Source: Vishniacozyma victoriae
Lineage: Eukaryota; Basidiomycota; Tremellomycetes; Tremellales; Bulleribasidiaceae
Assembly: GCA_017654735.1 (NCBI GenBank)
Contig: JADPYG010000088.1
Span: 4,836,001 to 4,900,000, forward strand
Direction: 5' to 3'
Length of the DNA: 64,000 nucleotides
How positions within the stretch are numbered: position 1 is the stretch's first letter; the number at the start of each line of letters is the position of its first letter. A program made the position numbers and the translations under genes. Of the stretch, positions 33,519-45,406 are shown piece by piece. Below the pieces are notes generated by a model, which saw nothing but the letters and a program-made list of their open reading frames with translations, ran no database searches and had not been told where the DNA came from.

Positions 33519-35442
33519 TTAAGCGAAGTACTACTCCGTCAGCTTGACTTTGACACTCGGGAGATAGACTTACATGGTGCTCCTTTGCTTTTCGAGCTTG
33601 TACTTCGAGAATACCACTACAATGTCAGCTTCTCCTCGCCATTCTGTGTGAACGAGCTTACCCATGGAAATGTTCGTGTGTCAACTGTGTAGCATTTTGA
33701 CGTAATGCCAACTGTCCATCAGCCCATATCTGACTGAAAAGGGGAAAACGTACCATACCAGCCTCAACACAGACTGCCTTCAACTGCGCACCATTCATTT
33801 CTTCCGTCGAACGAGCTAATTCTTCGAAACTGCAGGTCAGTATTGCGAATCGGAAGAGTGGACAGTGGACCTACTTGACACCCTTGTGGTTCAACTTCCT
33901 TGCGTGAATCTGCAAAATACCCTCTCGGGCACTCTCGTTAGGTAGTGGGAATTCAATCTTTCGATCCAGTCGACCGGATCGAAGTAGGGCAGGGTCGAGA
34001 ATATCAATTCGGTTCGTAGCTGCGATGACCTACTCGTCAGCTCTCTGCCCACGATCCCTTGAGAGGGTATGAGCATACCTTGATCCTTGAATCTGACGAG
34101 AATCCATCGAGCTGATTCAACAACTCCAACATTGTCCTCTGAACCTCTCGATCTCCGGCTTTATCACTGTCGAATCGCTTTGTTCCAATAGCATCCAACT
34201 CATCGACAAAGATGATTGCGGGTGCTTTCTGCTTGGCGAGCTCGAATGCGTCTCGGACAAGCTTGGCTCCGTCTCCAATGTACATCTATATATCAGCTTT
34301 ACCATGATGTAGATGGAGGGGCAGCTGACCTGGACAAGGGCGGGACCGGCGAGTTTGAGATAACATGCGCTTGTCTGGGCTGCACATGCTCGTGCTAGGA
34401 GGGTCTTTCCGGTTCCTGCAAGTCAGCTCAGCGTAACTCATGTTGGCGAGCTGACATACCTGGGGGACCATACATCAAACAACCCTTTGGTGGGGTGATA
34501 CCAAGGGTCTTGAACCTATCAGCCTGCTGCATTGGAAGCACACTATCATCAGCTGTGTTCCAATACGGTAGAATGGAAAAAGCTCACATAGCCTCGACAA
34601 GCTCTTCAATCTGTTTGTCCAATCCACCAATATCCGTATATGTCTCTGTTGGCCTCTCGTCAACTTCCATCGCTTTCACTCGAGCGTCGTATTCTACCAT
34701 CAGCTCAGGATCATCATAGTAAGCTCACCCTCTGGGAGTTTATCTAGGATAAGGTAAGAATCCTTGTTCACTCCGATCAAATCGCTTGGACGTAATTCCT
34801 CATGTGGGACTAGACCGATGATAGGTAGGAATACAGTCTAATCGTCAGCTTGACTCTTCTTAAAAATGATCTGAGCTGACCTGTCTTGTCGATGTCTTGA
34901 TAACAGCACATTTCGTCTTCTTTGCATTATGTTCATTATGGACCGCTCCTTCCTGAACCTCCTCATCCACATCCAATAACTATCATCAGTCCCACCCACT
35001 CTAGCACGGTTGACTCACCTCGACAACCTTGGAGACGAGATAAGGCAAGACTTTATTCTGCTTGATCTTTGTAGCATTATCCGCAATTCTCTCCATCATA
35101 CTTGATCTATCGTGGGATAATCGTACACTCTCTTGTCTCATCATTTTGATTTCATTATCAATCATCCTAGCTTGAATCTTGATCTCTGCTTCACTCAACT
35201 ATACATCAGCTTGCTTTCTACATTATCATGTAGATAAAATGATCTACCTCCTTAACGTGATCAGGGATATCTTCTAGCGTATCCTCGATCGTCTCTGGTT
35301 TAGGAGCTTCCTCCATCTTTACATCTCCTTCAGGAACAGTCTCGCCAGTAGAGGAAGAAGCGGAAGAAGATGCGTCTGCCGGTTTAACATCACCACTGCC
35401 AGTAGGTGGATCTTGAGGTGGGTCAGATGCTGGTGCTGACAT
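33519..35442 (-). CDS. RPT5: 26S proteasome regulatory ATPase Rpt5
   Basis: One of six AAA ATPases of the 19S base that unfold substrates into the 20S core. It starts at 35442 (MSAPASDPP), with an acidic Ser-rich tail then a coiled coil ([19 protein letters not shown]). The OB-like domain is followed by [20 protein letters not shown], Walker A YGPPGTGKT, Walker [12 protein letters not shown], sensor AATNR and arginine fingers in [14 protein letters not shown]. The very long [20 protein letters not shown] stretch is Rpt5-typical. The final intron places the last three residues (YFA) in their own exon. YFA replaces the usual YYA-type HbYX tail. Confidence 0.95.
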
Positions 35443-35678
35443 TGTATACGAGTGTAAATGAGGAGTAGTTGAGATATAGAGAGAGTGATTCGCGACTTGT
35501 CAGCGCTCAACCATAGGTATCTAGCACGTGGTATTTGATTCCGTCGTGACGCAATGAGTGAATGAATCAGCTGTGTCGTCTGATATCGATATCTGGTAAC
35601 GACAGTGAGATAAGGTGGGCAACAACAACATAGCATAAGATTCGGGGAGAACAGATCCATTGGATAGCGAAGACAACA
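35443..35678. promoter_or_regulatory. Divergent promoter, RPT5 / unknown gene
   Basis: A 236-bp bidirectional region between two starts. I looked for a proteasome-associated GGTGGCAAA-type element on both strands by eye and did not see one. Confidence 0.4.
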
Positions 35679-37171
35679 ATGAAATTCTCGACTCGAAATG
35701 CATTCTACCTCCGAGCCTCAAATTACCGGGTAATCCCATTATTCCTCTACCTCGACGAAAGACATGTAAGCTGACTCCTTCCTCGCCTTGATTCAGGCAT
35801 CAGCTGATAAAGCAGGTAGACTGGATGACTGATAAGGTTCTACAACTAGTCATTGGGGAGCTACAATCAAAGTATGTCATACCTCCACATTCAGGATGAG
35901 GCTGATAGTAGGATGCGCGGCTTACTGTCGAATGCGAGGTTTGAGAAGAAACATAAAGTATACGCAGAGCGAGGAGGTATGTATCCACACATAGCATGTG
36001 ATTGAACGAGGCTGACATCAAGAGGGGTACCAATATTGTTATTTCCTCCGATCAACAACAAGAACGGAAGTCGTTCTCCTAAAAGTATGTCCCCTCTCCG
36101 AATACCACTGATAAGTAGGAAAAAGAATTCTCATTAAGAGCTCCAACACCTCCATCAGCCATCGAACCATCTACGACACCTAGTAAGAGAAAACGAGTCC
36201 CGAGCGCTGGGTCCAGATCTAGGACTCGTTCTGTATCTGTCGCCGAGAGGAGTGTTTCGCCCGAATTGGTGGATATGGATGAGGATGTTAAACCGGATAT
36301 CTCGAATCTTGGATCTACTTCTCGTGCAGCAGAGGAAGAAGGGGATGATGAGATGAGAGTCAAGGATTTCAAGCCTTCAGTCGATGTTACTTTCAAAGGT
36401 AATTCCTACACTAACAATTAAGATTATTGACACTGATGTACAGGATTCGGTACTTCCTCCCTCCAGCTTGTCCTTATTATCGAACCATACCCCGCCCTCC
36501 CTCCTGAACAGTACGCCCCACCCTCATCCCGATTAAGTACGAGATCAGCTTCAATTCAAGCATCATACTCCCGGTCCCGATCCAAGCTCTACTCAGGTTC
36601 TCGAGCAGGTATGGAACCCGATGCAGCACGTACCTCTACCTCTCAATCAGTTGGATTGCCCGATACGAATCGAAGTTCCTCCCGTGTCCAAGCACCCAAT
36701 ATGCGAAATGCTTCTCGATCCATATCAACCACACCTGCTCCTGGGCAGTCTAGAAAGGGTGGATCAGTGACTCCATTCCGATATCAGTCCACAACACCAT
36801 TCGGCTCAGAGGGGGGAAGGAGAGGGACACCATTATTCATACCGAGCAACACTCCATTTGGGGATGATGAAGAAGACGAAGAAGCCCATGAAGCATATAC
36901 AGAAGCATTACGAGAAGGTAGACTTCGATTACCTTCCGTATCAAATCCCGATGGGGAAGGGGAAGAAGAGAGGGGAGTGAGGAGAAGAAGGTATTCTGAA
37001 GATGAAGATGGGAATGTGGATGATGTACCTGATGGAATGATGAGGATTGGAGAGCGATTGGTGAGGTCTAGTGAGATTGAGGAAGGGGTCAATAGGGTCC
37101 AGGGCGGTTGGGAAGAGAGAGCAGATGGAGAGGAAAGTGCAGTCATGGGTCGGGAGGACCCTGATGAGTAA
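35679..37171 (+). CDS. Unknown protein, small N-terminal domain and long disordered tail
   Basis: Not recognised. It starts at 35679 (MKFSTRNAFYLRASNYRV), with short introns after DERH, after QSK, after the ERGE codon region and after LLK, all keeping frame. The first roughly 95 residues form a compact domain (VDWMTDKVLQLVIGELQSK, then EGYQYCYFLRSTTRTEVVLL). The remainder is Ser/Arg/Pro-rich and disordered, with KRKRVPS and SRSRTRS patches that could be nuclear localisation or SR-like sites. A short hydrophobic island (SSLQLVLIIEPYPALPP) interrupts it. The C-terminus is acidic and ends MGREDPDE. A nuclear role is a guess from composition only. Confidence 0.65.
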
Positions 37172-37584
37172 AGTAAGAGACGGCAGTTGAGATGCATTGA
37201 CATCTTCTATATATCTCAAGCTTGTCGGTAGCAATTTTGCAACGGCGCAACTCAGAGTCTTTCCACAATGTATGATTTAAAGGTGGGGAAGATGAGCGTA
37301 AAATCAAAAATGATTTATATGACTGATAAAGTACGTTTTATGACTGATTGAGTACCGTTTATGACACATATAGCACTTTACAAGTCAATGCAACGGGATC
37401 AGGATTGAATGAGGCCATAACGCCGAGAATGACTGCCTCCATTCACTCTTGGCATACAACCGCTCACTGCATGACTGTATCCACCGAGGCAGTGGACGGA
37501 CTCTTGCGATCAGACTCGAAGTTAATTCACTATAGCACAGATGCATATTATGCAATCATAACCCTACTTCTACTAATCTTATAC
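37172..37584. other. 3' intergenic with short tandem repeat
   Basis: A convergent spacer before the HSP90 stop. Imperfect units TATGACTGATNNAGTACNGTTT occur at 37318-37367. No gene is called. Confidence 0.45.
37318..37367. repeat. Imperfect 21-22-bp tandem repeat
   Basis: Two near copies of TATGACTGATAAAGTACGTT are followed by a partial third (ATGACAC). It is non-coding, between convergent genes. Confidence 0.6.
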
Positions 37585-40116
37585 CTAATCGACCCTATTA
37601 CAGTCAGCACAATTCTCACGTCAATCAATGAAATAAACTCACTCCTCCATGGAACCAGTAGCAACCTCCTCGACAGGAGCAGCAGACTCGGTGGAGGCAG
37701 CGGGAGCAGCCTCAGGCTCGGAGTCGATGGAAAGACCAAGTGAGATCATCCTGTTGATTCGGCTAGCGAAGTCTTGGGGTGCGGTCAAAGTGAAACCGGA
37801 AGTAAGGAGGGCAGTCTCGAATAGTAGGTAAGTGAGATCCTTGACTGTCTTGTCGGTCTTGTCTTCTGCGATTCGGGACTTGAGCTCCTTGATGATTGGG
37901 TGAGATGGGTTGAGCTCCATAGTCTTCTTGGAAGCCATGTATGATGACACTATTTATTAGTATTTTATATAATGATGGAAATGTGAGAGACTTACTGGAA
38001 GAATCTCGGAGAGCCTGGGCCTTCATGATTCGCTCCATGTTGGAAGACCAACCGAATTGACCGGTAACGAGAACACAAGGGGACTCGGTGATTCGGTTGG
38101 AAACAACAACCTTCTCGACCTTCTCGCCAAGGTTCTCCTTGATGGCGGCACAAAGGTCCTCGTAGTCCTTGACATCCCTGTTCATTAGTCCCACTCTTGC
38201 CAAATAAAACATAAAAGGGCTCACTTCTCCCTTGCCTCCTTCTCCTCGGGGGTCTCTTCGAGGTCAAGTCCCTCCTTGGAGACGGAAACCAAAGTCTTTC
38301 CGTCAAACTCCTTGAGCTGAGTAACGGCGTACTCGTCAATGGGGTCGACCAAAAGTAGGACCTCGAAGCCCTTCTTCTTGAGAACCTCAAGGAATGGAGA
38401 GTCCTTGACGGCCTCTAGGGATTCACCAGTAAGGTAGTAGATGGACTTCTGGACCTCGGGCATTCGGGTAATGTAATCCTTGAATGAGGTCAATTCCTCA
38501 ACAGACTTGGTAGAGTGGAATCGTAGGAATTCGGCAATCTTGGTTCGGTTGTTGGAGTCCTCGTGGATACCGAGCTTCAAGTTCTTGGAGAAGGCAGTGT
38601 AGAATTTGTCGTAGTTCTCCTTGTCCTCGGCAATCTCGGAAATGACATCGAGAGCCTTCTTGACCAAGTTCTTTCGGATGACCTTCAAGATCTTGTTCTG
38701 TTGTAGGGTCTCTCGGGAGATGTTGAGGGGTAGATCCTCGGACTGATTATTAGCTCATGACATGATAACGCTAGCAAGTGTACTTACGTCAACGACACCG
38801 ACAACAAAGTTGAGGTACTCGGGCATCAACTCCTCGTTGTCCTCGGTAATGAAAACCCTTCGAACGTAAAGCTTGATGTTGTGCCTCTTCTTCTTTTGCT
38901 CGAACAAATCGAATGGAGCTCGCTTGGGAATGTAGAGCATAGCCTTGAATTCAAGCTGACCTTCAACAGAGAAGTGCTTGACGGCAAGGTGGTCCTCCCA
39001 GTCGTTGGAGATCGACTTGTAGAATGAAGAGTACTCCTCGGGGGTGACATCGGAGGGGTTCCTGCCAGTTAGCTCAAATCAATCAATTGGTAACGTCAGC
39101 TTACCTGGTCCAGATTGGCTTTTGCTTGTTGAGCTCCTCGTTCTCGGTAGTGGTCTCCTTGACCTTCTTGGTCTTCTTGGTCTTCTTGTTGTCCTCATCC
39201 TCGACCTCCTCAATCTTGTTGTCTCCCTCCTTGACCTCCTCGTCATCCTCGACCTCCTTCTCAGTCTCCTTGGTGACAACGAGCTGGATGGGGTAGGAGA
39301 TGAACTCGGACTATACGTCAGTTGCATTCTCTCCGCGACAAATGGGAAGAGTCAACTTACGTGCTTCTTGACAATCTCCTTGATCCTCTTCTCCTCGAGG
39401 TACTCCTTCAAGTCGTCCTTCATGAAGAGCTTCATGGAGGTACCTCGTCCGAGACGGGGGCCCTCAGTGTCCTCGGTAATGGTGAAAGTTCCACCGGCAG
39501 CAGACTCCCAGATGTACTGTTCGTCGTCGTTGTGCTTGGTGGTGACCTGTACCTTCTCGGCAACGAGGTAGGAAGAGTAGAAACCAACACCGAATTGACC
39601 TATACGTTAGCTTATCCTCGATAGAGAGTGAATAGCTTACCAATCATGGAAATATCAGCACCGGAAGACAAAGCCTCCATGAAAGCCTTTGTACCAGACT
39701 TGGCGATCGTACCGAGGTTGTTGACCAAATCAGCCTTGGTCATACCAACACCGGTATCTCGGATAGTCAAAGTACCCTCCTCCTTGTTGGGGGTGATCCT
39801 GACAAACAACTCCTTCTCAGTGTCGAGAGCGGAAGAATCGGTCAAGGCCTGGTATCGGATCTTGTCGAGAGCATCGGAAGAGTTGGAGATTAATTCTCGA
39901 AGGAAAATCTCCTTGTTGGAGTAGAAAGTGTTGATGATAAGATCGAGAAGTTGGGAGATCTCGGCCTGGTTGTTAGTCATGTCCTAGAGCACATTGAAGG
40001 AGTGGGGTCATCTCGAAGACGATTCATCTCTCAAAGTAGAGAAGGTGGAGATTATCTCGAGAAGGTGCACATACCTGGAAGCCAAAGGTCTCAGTGTTTC
40101 CAGCAGTAGTGGACAT
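37585..40116 (-). CDS. HSP90: Cytosolic chaperone Hsp90
   Basis: An ATP-dependent homodimeric chaperone. Exon 1 is 40116-40075 ([14 protein letters not shown]). Exon 2 begins at 39965 with [19 protein letters not shown]. The GHKL ATPase features are present ([38 protein letters not shown]). An acidic charged linker, the client-binding middle domain and the C-terminal dimerisation domain follow ([13 protein letters not shown]). The tail is Ala/Ser/Glu-rich. The terminal MEEVD, which binds TPR co-chaperones, is split: the exon ending at 37643 supplies MEE up to GA. A 48-nt intron (37642-37595) follows, and the last 10-nt exon adds G-GTC-GAT-TAG. Unspliced, the message ends at MEE. About 700 residues. 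Confidence 0.96.
37595..37642 (-). other. Hsp90 last intron splitting the MEEVD motif
   Basis: It has donor GTGAGT, a GCTGACTG branch region and acceptor AATAG. Retention gives an immediate TGA after MEE and loses VD. Confidence 0.9.
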
Positions 40117-40287
40117 TTTAATTTATATCTACACAATCAGCTATCATCCATGAACCTTGCAGGTTACTCACAGTTTGGTGTACAGGTAAATAGATGGGGG
40201 TCGCTGATACACGATTAATGAAGTGAGAGAAAGGAAAGTGGGTGAGCTTGGAGCAATGGATTAATTTCCATTTTGCCGCGTGCTCTG

Positions 40288-40308
40288 GAACCTTCCACTA
40301 GAATCGAA
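40288..40308. promoter_or_regulatory. Putative heat shock element
   Basis: GAAccTTC, then GAA and GAA separated by 5 and 2 bases, lie 172 bp upstream of the HSP90 ATG. The GAA-nn-TTC pair matches the HSF half-site rule; the 5-nt gap is non-canonical but seen in stepped elements. Confidence 0.5.
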
Positions 40309-41149
40309 TAGAGCGTGGGAAAGTAAGCTATATGGTTATGTCTGGGTGGGGTGTAGGTGCTGGATGGCTCTGGCAAAATCATCAATGCATACAGAGACAG
40401 CGCGCAATTGGTCTCCGCCAGGGTATCGCAGACCCCAAGAACACTTATCTATGTAGTGAGGCTGAGTACATGCTCCTTTGCCGGTTTGAAATTCGGCGGA
40501 AAGACAAATGTATAGTAGAGCAAGAACGCTTTGCAAGAGACAGGCCCCTTGGGACCATCGACCTGTCATGCATGCTTCTCTGTTCCTGACATGCCCCACT
40601 ACCCAAGTTACACCCAATGCCACGCAACACCTGCATCCCTTTGATGCCAACAAGGTGCACGTTCAATGATCGGAATCAAAGTAGAGAGTATTCAATCCCC
40701 TTTAGATCCCTTTACCTTTTCGGGCGCATCCGCTTAACACGTAGCGACACCTGGATTCTCTTTTCATCACTAATCATACATCACACTCAGTTATACTCTG
40801 CACTACTTCTTATCACTACCTCGTAGACTACTATCTATATCGACAATAGAGCCAACGAGCTCATATTCCCAAGATCACGTCTCTAGCTTTTATACACCTT
40901 TCACAATCCCCTTTTCCTGGTAGTCCAGGTTATTCAGATCGAAATAAAAGATCCTGTATGTTTCTTCTTGACTGTAACATTGTATGAGCTTACCTATTGT
41001 CCCCTGCTCCCTCTGTAATCGATCTCTACTTTCACGTCTTCCCTCGCTCAATTTCTACCCTAGACATCCAGCGAGTTCATGCCGCCTTCTACCCAAAGTC
41101 ATCGGAATCCCATCTCAAAGAATCAAATACATCAGAGTATCTTCTAGTA

Positions 41150-41190
41150 GTGAGTATCATTCCAAGTGACTGGCGTCAAGCTGATGGTAG
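41150..41190 (+). other. Probable 5' UTR intron of eIF5
   Basis: GTGAGT donor, GCTGATGGTAG branch and acceptor, 41 nt, ending 26 bp before the ATG. Confidence 0.55.
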
Positions 41191-41216
41191 ACCTAACATT
41201 AACATAATCTATCAAA

Positions 41217-42567
41217 ATGGCGACCGTCAACGTTATCCGAAGCAACCCCGACAAGTTCTACGTGAGCTCGCGCATCCTGGGATATGTATGGAGCTGATGT
41301 ATAGAGGTACAAAATGCCCGTCATGATCACCAAGATTGAAGGTCGAGGAAATGGAATCAAGACTGTTCTTCCTAACGTCGAAGATGTTTCTCGAGCTCTC
41401 GCCAGGCCTCCTACCTGTTAGTATTGTCTACATTAAAAGGGTGGCGGTGCTGACTACAGACCCAACCAAATTCTTCGGTTGCGAGCTCGGAGCACAGACT
41501 TCCATGGCCGATGATCGATATATCGTCAACGGAGCTCATACCCAGGAACGACTCCTCGAATTGCTCGACTCATTCATCGTCAAATACGTTCTCTGTGGAG
41601 CTTGCGACAACCCCGAGACCGAATTCGTATTCTCTGGAAAAGGTCGAAATGAAGTCATTCACAAAGACTGTAAAGCATGTGGAAGACAGACCAATATCGA
41701 TATGCGACACAAGTTGACTACCTACATTCTCAAGAACCCTCCACCCAAGAAAGGAAAAGGTGGAAAAGGAATGACTGCCCAAGCCAACGCGGGTGGACCT
41801 ATGGTCTATGATGCCGAGGAAGGAGATGGATCCCCAGAAGTACCCGATATGGGCGTACCAACTTCTGGAACCGATATCGATGCCGCTCTCGGAAGGATGG
41901 GTGATCCAATCTTGGACCAACCTGATGCCGTTGAGGAATTGTCCAAGAAACTCGAATCTGCTCAAGTCGACGATGATGATGAGGATGGAGGAGATTCGCC
42001 TTACGCCGTATTGGGAGCTTGGTTGGAGGAACACAAGGACGCTACCAACGAAGAAATCAATGCTCAGATCCAAGAACTAGGTTTGACCGGTAAACACAAG
42101 GCTCTCCTCGAGATCGGTGAACACCTTTTCACCCCCGAGAGCGTCGGTCCAGAGATGGAAAAGAGGGTATCTCTCCTTGAACCAGTCAGTCCCCACCCTT
42201 CCCTCTCTAACACTCGAGCTAACAACCAGTTGTGCACTGGTGAGAAACACAAGAAATCCCTTCTTGGGGGTATCGAGCGACTCCTCGGAAACTGCTCCAA
42301 TTCCGAAGAAGTCCTAGCTGCCGGAGCTACCTCGAAAGCATTGATGGTTCTCTACCAAGCCGACATCATCGATGAAGAACTCGCTATCCAATGGGGTACC
42401 CATGTGAGCAAGAAATACGTCGAGAAGGATGTCTCGAAGAAGGTCAGGAAGAGCGCCGAGGCCTTCGTTGCTGTATGTTCCATTCTTTGTTCGATCTGAA
42501 AGCAATAGGAAGAAAAGCTGATGAGTAGTGGCTCCAGACTGCCGAGGATGAGAGTGATGAGGAGTAG
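41217..42567 (+). CDS. TIF5: Translation initiation factor eIF5
   Basis: The GTPase-activating protein for eIF2 in start-codon selection; cytosolic. The ATG at 41217 sits in a strong AAAATGG context. The N-terminal domain ([20 protein letters not shown]) includes the family's catalytic Arg near position 15. The zinc finger follows, CGAC through CKACG with four Cys. A Lys-rich/acidic linker follows, then the C-terminal W2 HEAT domain ([34 protein letters not shown]). The end is the acidic-aromatic [12 protein letters not shown]. About 400 residues in five exons; the intron after FY in the fifteenth-codon region is early. All introns have CTGAT/CTGAC or CTAAC branch sites. Confidence 0.96.
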
Positions 42568-42749
42568 TTTCCCGATTTCAGTATGCTATTTTGTGGCCGT
42601 TCTATTCTCAATGATATGTATCACTTCTCATTCCATCATCATCTTGATTCGATACAAGAGGTTCTAGATACTACTCTACTCAACATACATATAGATCTAT
42701 CACGAAGCCAAATATTACAAGATACACAAACGATAAAATACACTCTACA

Positions 42750-44725
42750 CTAATCCAGATACACATCTGCCTTACCCCTCTGTACCATAAACCTATTCAT
42801 CAGCGTATTCTCACAAGCGGCCAGACGCAGTTTTAGGAAAGAAGAGGGAAACGGGACGTACCTTCTTGGATCCGGTTTAGCCTGATGAGGATACTTGGGT
42901 AATCCGTATTGACTCGTCATACCACCTCTATTAGCTCCATCCATAAAAGTCATTGCGCTTCCAGCAACACTTCCACCATCGTCATATCCCATTCCTCCAT
43001 CCATTCCTCCAACCATCCCACCCATTCCTCCTATACCCATACCTCCCGACATAGAAGGAGGAGCCAACCCCCCACCTCCTCCGTACCCAGCTAAAGATCC
43101 TGGTGATGGGTACCCACCTCCCCCACCGCCTGGCGGAGCTAAACCCCCTCCTCCATATCCAGCGAGTGAACCTGGAGAAGGAGCATATTGCATCGATCTA
43201 GCCCTCGGCCTGGGGTCCCTTCCTGATAATGAAAGATTACCAATGTCAGGCATCTGATGAGGTACCTGAAGACTCTGTGAGGGCGAATGTCCTCGGAATG
43301 GAAGTGGAGGAGGGACGTGAGAGTGTGATCGTGGTCTGTGGTGTTTATGTGATTCCTCCCTATGATGATGATCGTTTTCATCGTCGTGTTCATCTGGATA
43401 AGCTTCGGTTCGATGTCTCGGTTTCCTATTTCCCCTAGTCGATGAGTTCTCTCGATCGTATTTCGGTCGTCCCTCTCGACCACGATGAGAATGTCTTCCT
43501 TCATCATCACTTGCATACCCCTGCCCCTGTCCAGCTTGAGATCGAGATTTATGGGCAGGATCGAAAGAAGCTGAATGATGCCTATACCTCTTCTCCTGAC
43601 CTTCATGTAAAGTCCTCAAATCCCTATCATTCTCAATAGCAAGAGGGCCAGTGATAGGTTTATAGGGTGATGGGCTACTTTCCGCCCCTAAGCCCGATAT
43701 CTTTCTCCCTTTCTGCTCAGCATGTAGATTCTGTGACCTGGGTGAAAGTGGTGATCTACCCACATGACTCCCACTTCCTCCCAAGTCTCTATCTCGAGCA
43801 AGAGGAGAAGGGGAGGAAGGGGAATGACCGTGTAAACCGGGAGATCCTTTTGGCGTATGATGATGATGGTGGTGATGATGATGATGGACTACCTTTGAGT
43901 TTGTGGTGAGATCAGATAAGCTTGATCCGGAATGACTTCTGGTACCCTTAGGTCGACCTGGTCGGGCGTAATAAGATGCATCAGACCCTGTTTCCCACTC
44001 ATCAACAGACGATGCGGGGGTATGTCGATTCTTGTGTTTAGGTTTGGGAGGTTCATCGTGATCACGATGTCGAGGGTCTATAGGAGCATGTCGATGAGAT
44101 CCAGGAGCGATAGTTGATTCCCCAATAGGTGGAGCCAGAGCACTAGCCCGCCTAGGAGCCGGGAAAGTGGAGTATGACGATGAAGTAGGTGCGTAACCTG
44201 CTTGTTGGTTATAAGAGGAAGGAGCTTGTTGTTGAGTGTATGAAGAAGATGCGTAAGGGGCTTGTTGGTTGAAAGCATCGTATGTATATTGTGGCCGATG
44301 TGCTCCATACGTATGGGCGCCTTGACCAGAGTATTCGGATCTTGCTGAAGGTGCGCCCAACTCCAAGCCAAGTGTAGTAGCTCGAATACCAGGGGCTGTA
44401 TATCCAGCATCGGGAAGTGCGGGGATTGCATTATGTGGTCCTATTTATCAGCCTTCATAAGTCCAACATATCAGTTTGGAATAGGGGCATACCAGCTTGA
44501 CCACCTGGAGAAGGAGGAATCAAAACACTTGCAGCAGCAGCAACAGGTCCGGGACCATACATGCTTCCCCCTCCCATTCCGCCATTCCCAGGTCCCGGGA
44601 CATCAGGTTCTCGAATGAATTTAGGATTATAAGGGAGTTGTTGCTCCACGAATGGGATTGGGGTTACTATCATCAGTGAAAGTACGTGTTGACTTCCCTT
44701 GAGATCGCTTACCTTCACAAGGCAT
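42750..44725 (-). CDS. Gly/His/Pro-rich low-complexity protein
   Basis: Not recognised. A start at 44725 (MPCE, then VTPIPFVEQQLPYNPKF) gives a consistent spliced frame. The frame is open upstream through FENSYNNTQYDE, so the true start may be earlier. The protein is about 600 residues and almost wholly low-complexity: Tyr/Gln/Ser-rich, a ten-His run (about 43856-43885), an HHR/KHH-rich charged middle, and a Gly/Met-rich end with two copies of PSPGSLAGYGGGG separated by a Gly run. The last intron precedes FMVQRGKADVYLD. Composition suggests a condensate-prone or RNA-associated protein; this is inference only. Confidence 0.65.
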
Positions 44726-45406
44726 CTCGTCGTACTGAGTATTGTTATAAGAGTTTTCGAAATGCAATAATCGCCGCTTGAATCTTCAATGTAGAAATAC
44801 ACTTGGCGTCGTCAGAAGATCCAACTCCACCCAAGGTCGAACGATTAATGTCTACTACGTAACCCGTTCCGTTCCGGTCAAGACGGATAAGAACAAAGGT
44901 TGACCAGCTTCAAGGTATTGTGTTTAAGTAGGTAAGATGTGAGAAGAGACAGAGACAGAGGAGGTGGCGAGGGGTACTTGTACTGCGCATGAGGGGGGAG
45001 GTGAGATTTTCCAAAGGACAAAGGAAAGTTAGGGGTTAGATTGGGGATGGGATCCTTTGTCCTTCTTCTTTTTACTTGGCTTGACTTTCCTTTACTCTTT
45101 TAATTTCCTGGCTGTGATGATGTCTGCGTCGGCCCCGAATTGCGACAGTTGTGAGTTGGGCGTTTGAGTGTAGCTTGAACCGGGAGCGATTGCGATTGGA
45201 AAGTCATATGAGAGAATGAAAAGCTGAGATTGCAATATGGTACAACCGCGGCTAGATTACCGAATCACGGGCGTAGATGCTAATCTACATACAGTGTGAT
45301 GTACAAGGTTGTTGCACCAGGCATTTTACAAGATATCGCTACAAATAGGCCTACAGCAAGAGAACGGAGACTGATACAAGCTACTGGAGTTCACAAAATA
45401 TACACC
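44726..45406. promoter_or_regulatory. Upstream region of the Gly-rich gene
   Basis: A 680-bp stretch with purine-rich tracts (GAGACAGAGACAGAGGAGG) that become pyrimidine-rich on the gene's strand, as in fungal leaders. The minus strand at 44750-44890 has several overlapping open frames that could include 5' exons of the Gly-rich gene. I could not resolve them. Confidence 0.4.

Larger units (their letters stand above)
40117..41216. promoter_or_regulatory. Divergent promoter, HSP90 / eIF5
   Basis: A 1.1-kb bidirectional region. The HSP90-proximal part has GAA/TTC modules at 40288-40308. The eIF5-proximal part has long pyrimidine-rich tracts and a probable 5' UTR intron at 41150-41190. ORFs on either strand in the middle look non-coding. 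Confidence 0.55.

Noticed and set aside
39079..39571. Long plus-strand ORFs opposite HSP90
   Set aside because: They are antisense shadows of the acidic linker of Hsp90; the Leu/Val- or Arg-rich composition comes from reading GAG/AAG codons backwards.
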